Part shown: positions 8,394-11,733 of the stretch, one piece after another | Numbering within the stretch: position 1 is the stretch's first letter | Layout of the letters: the number at the start of each line of letters is the position of its first letter | Assembly (NCBI GenBank): GCA_020025615.1 | Contig: JAHHRT010000043.1 | Span: 1 to 11,733 of the forward strand | Source: Oscillospiraceae bacterium | GTDB taxonomy: Bacteria; Bacillota; Clostridia; Oscillospirales; Oscillospiraceae | DNA length: 11,733 nt | Reading direction: 5' to 3' | Translations under genes and position numbers: made by a program | The notes under the pieces: generated by a model | The model's input: the letters and a program-made list of their open reading frames with translations, nothing else | What the model was told of the DNA's origin: nothing | Databases searched by the model: none

Positions 8394-8491
8394 GGCGGCA
8401 CCTCTTTTCTAAAAGATTGAGTTTCCTGCCCCGGAAAAGCTGTCCCGGGGCAAATACAGCATGGGGGGGCGGTTGCCCGCCCCCACCCGGA
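8394..8491 (-). other. frr-uppS spacer with two tandem GC-rich hairpins
   Basis: Two perfect inverted repeats lie in this gap. The first (8465-8484) begins 8 nt after the frr stop: in the minus-strand RNA it is GGGGGCGG, loop GCAA, CCGCCCCC, an 8-bp stem closed by a GNRA-type tetraloop. The second (8427-8452) is UGCCCCGG, a 10-nt loop, CCGGGGCA, also 8 bp. Neither is followed by a real U-tract, so neither is a canonical intrinsic terminator. I see no convincing promoter between them and uppS. Possible roles are partial attenuation, an RNA-processing or 3'-end stabilising element separating frr from the downstream genes, or a remnant terminator. The stems are seen directly; the role is inference. 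Confidence 0.6.
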
Positions 8492-9049
8492 TTAAATTGC
8501 CATCAGTTCCTTTTCCTTGGCAGCTGCAGCAGCGTCTGCCTTCTTGATGTACTGGTCCAGAAGATCCTGCAAATCCTTTTCTGCCTTCTTCTGGTCATCC
8601 TCGGTGATTTCGTTGGCCTTCTTCAGCTTCTTCACGTAGTCCATACCCTCACGGCGGACATTCCGCAGAGCAACCTTTGCATCCTCGGCGTACTTCTTCA
8701 CCTGCTTCGCCAGGTCCTTACGGCGCTCCTCCGTGAGCTGGGGGAACACCAGACGGACGACTCTGCCGTCGTTCTGGGGGTTGATGCCCAGGTCAGAAAC
8801 CTGGATTGCCTTCTGGATGTCCTTCAGCAGCTTGGTGTCCCAGGGCTGAATCACCAGGGTACGGGCATCGGGAGAAGAAATGGTAGCCACGCCGTTCAGG
8901 GGCGTTTCGCTGCCGTAGTATTCCACAGTGATGTGGTCCAGGACCTTGGCGTTTGCGCGGCCTGCACGAACAGCGCCGAACTCATCCTGCAGGTGGTCCA
9001 GGGTCTTGTCCATCTTCTTGCTGTATTCCTTAAAATCAACAGTGCTCAT
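8492..9049 (-). CDS. frr: Ribosome recycling factor
   Basis: With EF-G it splits post-termination ribosomes so they can be reused; it is cytosolic and essential. The 185 residues are the standard length. The three-helix bundle strands start with an N-terminal helix holding LQDEFGAVRAGRANAKVLD (20-38). The small beta domain includes the conserved PLNGVATISSPDARTLVIQ (50-68) and PWD (69-71). The C-terminal helical part contains LTEERRKDLAKQVKKYAEDA (105-124) and VALRNVRREG, and ends in a lysine- and alanine-rich helix. The start lies 3 nt after the pyrH stop. The full AAGGAGG Shine-Dalgarno (complement of 9058-9064, 8 nt upstream) is formed by the last pyrH codons, so the two genes are tightly coupled. 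Confidence 0.98.
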   Translation of the reverse strand: MSTVDFKEYSKKMDKTLDHLQDEFGAVRAGRANAKVLDHITVEYYGSETPLNGVATISSPDARTLVIQPWDTKLLKDIQKAIQVSDLGINPQNDGRVVRLVFPQLTEERRKDLAKQVKKYAEDAKVALRNVRREGMDYVKKLKKANEITEDDQKKAEKDLQDLLDQYIKKADAAAAAKEKELMAI

Positions 9050-9052
9050 GTA

Positions 9053-9772
9053 TTAGTCCTCCTTAACAATGGTGCCAATTTTTTCGCCGCAGACAACGCG
9101 GACGATGTTCTGGGGGTCTTTCAGGGCAAAGCAAACCAGGGTCATGTGGTTGTCCATGGCCAGGGTCATAGCGGTGGTATCGGTAGCCTTCAGGTGACGG
9201 GCCAGGACCTCGTCATAAGTCAGCTCGTCGAACTTCACCGCAGTGGGGTCTACATTGGGGTCCGCAGAGTAGATGCCGTCCACATTCTTTGCCATGAGGA
9301 TGGCGTCTGCCTCGATCTCCACGCCGCGGAGCACCGCGCCGGTGTCGGTGGAGAAATAGGGGTTGCCGGTGCCGGCGGCGAAGATGACCACTTTCCCCTC
9401 GTTCAGGTACTGGTCGGCACGGTCACGGGTAAAGTACTCTGCAAACTTGTTCATCTCCACGGCAGTCAGGACTCTGGCCTCCACGCCGTGCTTTTCCAGG
9501 GCGTCTGCCACTGCGATGGAGTTCATCACGGTAGCGAGCATACCCATTGCGTCGCCGTGGGAACGCTGCATCTTATCGGCACCGTCCTTGACACCCCGCC
9601 AGAAGTTGCCGCCGCCGATGACCAGGCCCACCTGGACACCCAGCTCCCGGCACTGCTTGATGGCTTCGCAGACGCTGGAAATGACATTAAAATCCAGGCC
9701 CCGGTGCTGATCACCTGCAAGGGCCTCACCGCTGACCTTCAGCAGGATGCGGCTGTATTTCACTTGAGACAT
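9053..9772 (-). CDS. pyrH: Uridylate kinase (UMP kinase)
   Basis: Phosphorylates UMP to UDP with ATP in pyrimidine nucleotide synthesis; it is hexameric and belongs to the amino acid kinase fold. The 239 residues are standard. Seen in order: LLKVSGEAL (10-18) for phosphate binding, VIGGGNFWRG (51-60), the UMP-contacting GDAMGMLATV (73-82) with D74, FAAGTGNPYFSTDT (131-144), and KNVDGIYSADP (162-172). The usual Tyr or His after D74 is Ala here, a minor variant. It is the first gene of the minus-strand cluster. The AAGGAGG at the complement of 9782-9788 lies 9 nt before the ATG and a sigma-A-like promoter lies just upstream. In many Gram-positives rpsB and tsf precede pyrH; here glnS lies there instead, divergently oriented. 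Confidence 0.98.
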   Translation of the reverse strand: MSQVKYSRILLKVSGEALAGDQHRGLDFNVISSVCEAIKQCRELGVQVGLVIGGGNFWRGVKDGADKMQRSHGDAMGMLATVMNSIAVADALEKHGVEARVLTAVEMNKFAEYFTRDRADQYLNEGKVVIFAAGTGNPYFSTDTGAVLRGVEIEADAILMAKNVDGIYSADPNVDPTAVKFDELTYDEVLARHLKATDTTAMTLAMDNHMTLVCFALKDPQNIVRVVCGEKIGTIVKED

Positions 9773-9810
9773 TGGAATGTTCCTCCTTCTTCGTTTCCTT
9801 ATCGTGTCCT

Positions 9811-9839
9811 ATTTTAATATAAGTCGGCGCAATTGACAA
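9811..9839 (-). promoter_or_regulatory. Sigma-A-type promoter for the pyrH-polC operon
   Basis: On the minus strand, -35 TTGTCA (complement of 9834-9839) and -10 TAAAAT (complement of 9811-9816) are exactly 17 bp apart. An AT-rich stretch (about 9841-9880) upstream of the -35 could act as an UP element. The predicted start near 9804 gives a leader of about 30 nt before pyrH, which fits the strong Shine-Dalgarno at 9782-9788. There is no room for a riboswitch or leader peptide. Confidence 0.7.
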
Positions 9840-9846
9840 CCACAAA

Positions 9847-9874
9847 ATTATATTTTCTTGATTTGTTTTCTTAA
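9847..9874 (-). promoter_or_regulatory. Possible second, upstream pyrH promoter
   Basis: A perfect minus-strand TATAAT (complement of 9847-9852) lies 16 bp downstream of TTAAGA (complement of 9869-9874), which matches TTGACA at four of six positions. Transcription from it would start near the -35 of the downstream promoter. The tract is AT-rich, so a chance match is quite possible; it may simply be part of the UP-like element. Confidence 0.25.
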
Positions 9875-9944
9875 AATTCACAATCCCGCCGGCCCCAGCC
9901 CCGAAAAATCAGCAAAATCCCCAAGTCTGACACCAGAAAATTGG

Positions 9945-9973
9945 TTGCAAAACCGATGGCAATGGGTTATAAT
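9945..9973 (+). promoter_or_regulatory. Sigma-A-type promoter for glnS
   Basis: -35 TTGCAA (9945-9950) and consensus -10 TATAAT (9968-9973) are separated by exactly 17 bp. The predicted start near 9980 leaves a leader of about 43 nt. That is too short for a T-box, and no T-box consensus (AGGGUGGNACCGCG) is visible, so glnS appears constitutive as far as the sequence shows. The Shine-Dalgarno AGAGAGG (10005-10011) lies 11 nt before the ATG. Confidence 0.75.
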
Positions 9974-10022
9974 GTCCCTATTATTGGAAAAACCCACTTC
10001 TTAAAGAGAGGATGTACTGAGA

Positions 10023-11702
10023 ATGGCTGAAATCACCGAGAGCAAAAATTTCATCCACGCTTTTATTGACGAGGATATTGCCGAGGGCGGTCAGTTTGCA
10101 GGTCAGACTGTCCACACCCGGTTCCCCCCGGAGCCTAACGGCTATCTTCACATTGGCCACTGCAAGGCCCTGATCATCGACTTCGGCACCGCCGAGAAGT
10201 ACGGCGGTATGTGTAACCTCCGTATGGACGACACCAACCCCACCAAGGAGGATGTGGAGTTCGTCGAGGCAATTCAGGAGGATATTCACTGGCTGGGCTT
10301 CGACTGGGGCGACCGCTTCTTCTATGGCTCTGACTATTTCGAGAAGGACTATGAGTTTGCCGTTGAGCTCATCAAGAAGGGCCTGGCTTACGTCTGCGAG
10401 CTGACCCCTGAGCAGTTCAAGGAGTACCGCGGCGACCTCACCACCCCTGCAAAGTCCCCCTACCGGGACCGTCCCATTGAGGAGAGCCTGGACCTCTTCC
10501 GCCGGATGCGCGAGGGCGAGTTTGAGGACAACACCATGACCCTCCGGGCCAAGATTGACCTGGCTTCCGGCAACTTCAATATGCGTGACCCGGTCATCTA
10601 CCGGATTCGCCATATGCATCATCATCGCCAGGGCGACAAGTGGTGCATCTACCCCATGTACGACTTTGCTCACCCCATTCAGGACGCACTGGAGGGCATC
10701 ACCCATTCTCTGTGCTCTCTGGAGTTTGAGAACCACCGTCCCCTCTACAACTGGGTCGTGGAGCACGTTTCCGTTCCCCATCATCCCCGCCAGATTGAGT
10801 TCGCCCGTCTGGGCATTGACCACACCGTTCTCTCCAAGCGGAAGCTGAGAGCACTGGTGGAGGGCAACTACGTATCCGGCTGGGACGATCCCCGGATGCC
10901 CACCCTCTGCGGTCTGCGCCGCCGCGGCTACACCCCCGCATCCATCCGCAGCTTCTGCGACCGTGTGGGCGTTGCCAAGTCCCCCAATACTATTGAATAT
11001 GGCTTCCTGGAGCACTGCCTCCGTGAGGACCTCAACGAGACCGCACAGCGTGTGATGGCAGTTCTGAAGCCTGTGAAGCTCACCATCACCAACTATCCCG
11101 AGGGCCAGTCCGAGACCTTTGAGGTTGAGAACAACCCCAACAAGCCTGAGGATGGCACCAGAGAGCTGACCTTCTCCCGGAATCTGTGGATTGAGGCCGA
11201 CGACTTCCTGGCAGAGCCCATTCCCAAGTACAAGCGTCTCTACCCCAACGGACCGGAGTGTCGTCTGAAGGGTGCATATCTCATCACCTGCACCGGCTGT
11301 GTCCGGGATGAGAACGGCAACATCACCGAGGTTCTGGCAACCTACGATCCCGAGTCCAAGGGCGGCAATCCCGCTGACGGTCGGAAGGTCAAGGGTGCTA
11401 CCATTCACTGGGTAGATGCCAACAACTGCTATGATGCAGAGGTGCGTCAGTATTCCAACCTCTTTGACGATCCCGATCCCGATGCTGCCGGCAAGGATTT
11501 CCTGGCCTGCCTGAACCCCAACTCTCTGGAGATTCTGGAAGGCTGCAAGGTGGAAGCCAGCCTGAAGGATGCCAAGGCACCTTCTTCCTATCAGTTCATG
11601 CGTCTGGGCTACTTCTGCCCCGACAGCAAGGACTCCACCCCTGAACATCTGGTATTCAACCGCTCCGTCAGCCTGAAGGACAGCTTCAAGCCCGCCAAGT
11701 AA
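10023..11702 (+). CDS. glnS: Glutaminyl-tRNA synthetase
   Basis: Charges tRNA-Gln directly with glutamine in the cytosol (class Ib synthetase). The 559 residues match the E. coli enzyme (about 554). RFPPEPNGYLHIGH (33-46) holds the class I HIGH motif, preceded by PEPN as in true GlnRS rather than GluRS. VLSKRKL (269-275) is the KMSKS-loop variant typical of GlnRS. Residues about 340-545 form the beta-barrel anticodon-binding region (VKLTITNYPEG at 351-361, TCTGCVRDENG at 422-432, IHWVDANN at 461-468). The start is the ATG at 10023, with AGAGAGG upstream; an earlier ATG at 10012 stops after two codons. It is divergent from pyrH and monocistronic as far as the window shows. Many Gram-positives lack GlnRS and use GatCAB transamidation, so its presence is informative. 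Confidence 0.97.
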   Translation: MAEITESKNFIHAFIDEDIAEGGQFAGQTVHTRFPPEPNGYLHIGHCKALIIDFGTAEKYGGMCNLRMDDTNPTKEDVEFVEAIQEDIHWLGFDWGDRFFYGSDYFEKDYEFAVELIKKGLAYVCELTPEQFKEYRGDLTTPAKSPYRDRPIEESLDLFRRMREGEFEDNTMTLRAKIDLASGNFNMRDPVIYRIRHMHHHRQGDKWCIYPMYDFAHPIQDALEGITHSLCSLEFENHRPLYNWVVEHVSVPHHPRQIEFARLGIDHTVLSKRKLRALVEGNYVSGWDDPRMPTLCGLRRRGYTPASIRSFCDRVGVAKSPNTIEYGFLEHCLREDLNETAQRVMAVLKPVKLTITNYPEGQSETFEVENNPNKPEDGTRELTFSRNLWIEADDFLAEPIPKYKRLYPNGPECRLKGAYLITCTGCVRDENGNITEVLATYDPESKGGNPADGRKVKGATIHWVDANNCYDAEVRQYSNLFDDPDPDAAGKDFLACLNPNSLEILEGCKVEASLKDAKAPSSYQFMRLGYFCPDSKDSTPEHLVFNRSVSLKDSFKPAK

Positions 11703-11704
11703 GG

Positions 11705-11719
11705 TCGGCAGGGCCGACA
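11705..11719 (+). terminator. Hairpin after glnS, possible start of a terminator
   Basis: Two bases after the glnS stop, GTCGGC, loop AGG, GCCGAC forms a perfect 6-bp GC-rich stem. The 14 remaining bases of the window contain no T-tract, so a complete intrinsic terminator is not shown. It could be one arm of a larger structure past the right edge. Confidence 0.35.
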
Positions 11720-11733
11720 GCCAATACGTGCAC

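Noticed and set aside
8417..9817. Plus-strand open frame of 466 codons opposite frr and pyrH
   Set aside because: It is in register with both real genes, covers the operon promoter, and has no matching start signals or domain.
9833..9854. Plus-strand TTGACA followed by TATATT as a second glnS promoter
   Set aside because: The spacing is only 10 bp. The TTGACA is better explained as the reverse complement of the pyrH -35 region.
10012..10020. Upstream mini-ORF ATG-TAC-TGA before glnS
   Set aside because: Its ATG follows AGAGAGG with no spacer, so it could hardly be used, and two codons carry no regulatory logic. It is most likely chance.
9980..10022. T-box riboswitch upstream of glnS
   Set aside because: The leader is about 43 nt and has neither the T-box sequence nor a terminator-antiterminator pair.
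9981..11648. Minus-strand open frame of 555 codons opposite glnS
   Set aside because: It is in codon register with glnS, whose full length and motifs are clear; codon bias alone explains the absence of stops.

Overview
The window reads as an ordinary chromosomal housekeeping region of a GC-rich, low-branching Gram-positive bacterium of the class Clostridia, most likely near the Oscillospiraceae. The evidence is the Gram-positive replicase PolC, the gene order pyrH-frr-uppS-cdsA-dxr-rseP-ispG-polC, strong AGGAGG-type ribosome binding sites and a sigma-A-like promoter set. The family-level placement is inference; no rRNA is present to confirm it.

Layout. From about 9.8 kb down to the left edge, eight genes lie head to tail on the minus strand: pyrH (UMP kinase), frr (ribosome recycling factor), uppS (undecaprenyl diphosphate synthase), cdsA (CDP-diacylglycerol synthase), dxr (DXP reductoisomerase), rseP (site-2 metalloprotease), ispG (HMBPP synthase) and polC (DNA polymerase III alpha, PolC type). 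The last is cut by the left edge, with 1196 codons present. Gene gaps are 0 to 13 nt except for 98 nt between frr and uppS, which holds two GC-rich hairpins. One gene, glnS (glutaminyl-tRNA synthetase), lies on the plus strand. It is read divergently from a 250-nt intergenic region carrying one good promoter in each direction. The window ends 31 nt after glnS, in what may be the start of a terminator.

How the genes work together. Dxr and IspG are the second and the next-to-last steps of the MEP isoprenoid pathway. UppS uses the resulting C5 units to make the C55 lipid carrier for peptidoglycan. CdsA makes the activated lipid for phospholipid synthesis, and RseP is an intramembrane protease. 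PyrH and Frr serve nucleotide supply and translation, and PolC replicates the chromosome. The cluster therefore ties translation, envelope growth and replication into one probable transcript. Most start codons use a Shine-Dalgarno sequence inside the end of the preceding gene. Dxr and polC instead have a weak site 4 nt after the previous stop, which suggests translational coupling.

I found no mobile element, CRISPR array, tRNA, riboswitch or novel system. The most useful second-look points are a Ser-to-Cys change at a phosphate-binding position of Dxr, the paired hairpins between frr and uppS, the two SD-poor gene junctions, and a GlnRS gene standing where rpsB-tsf is often found.
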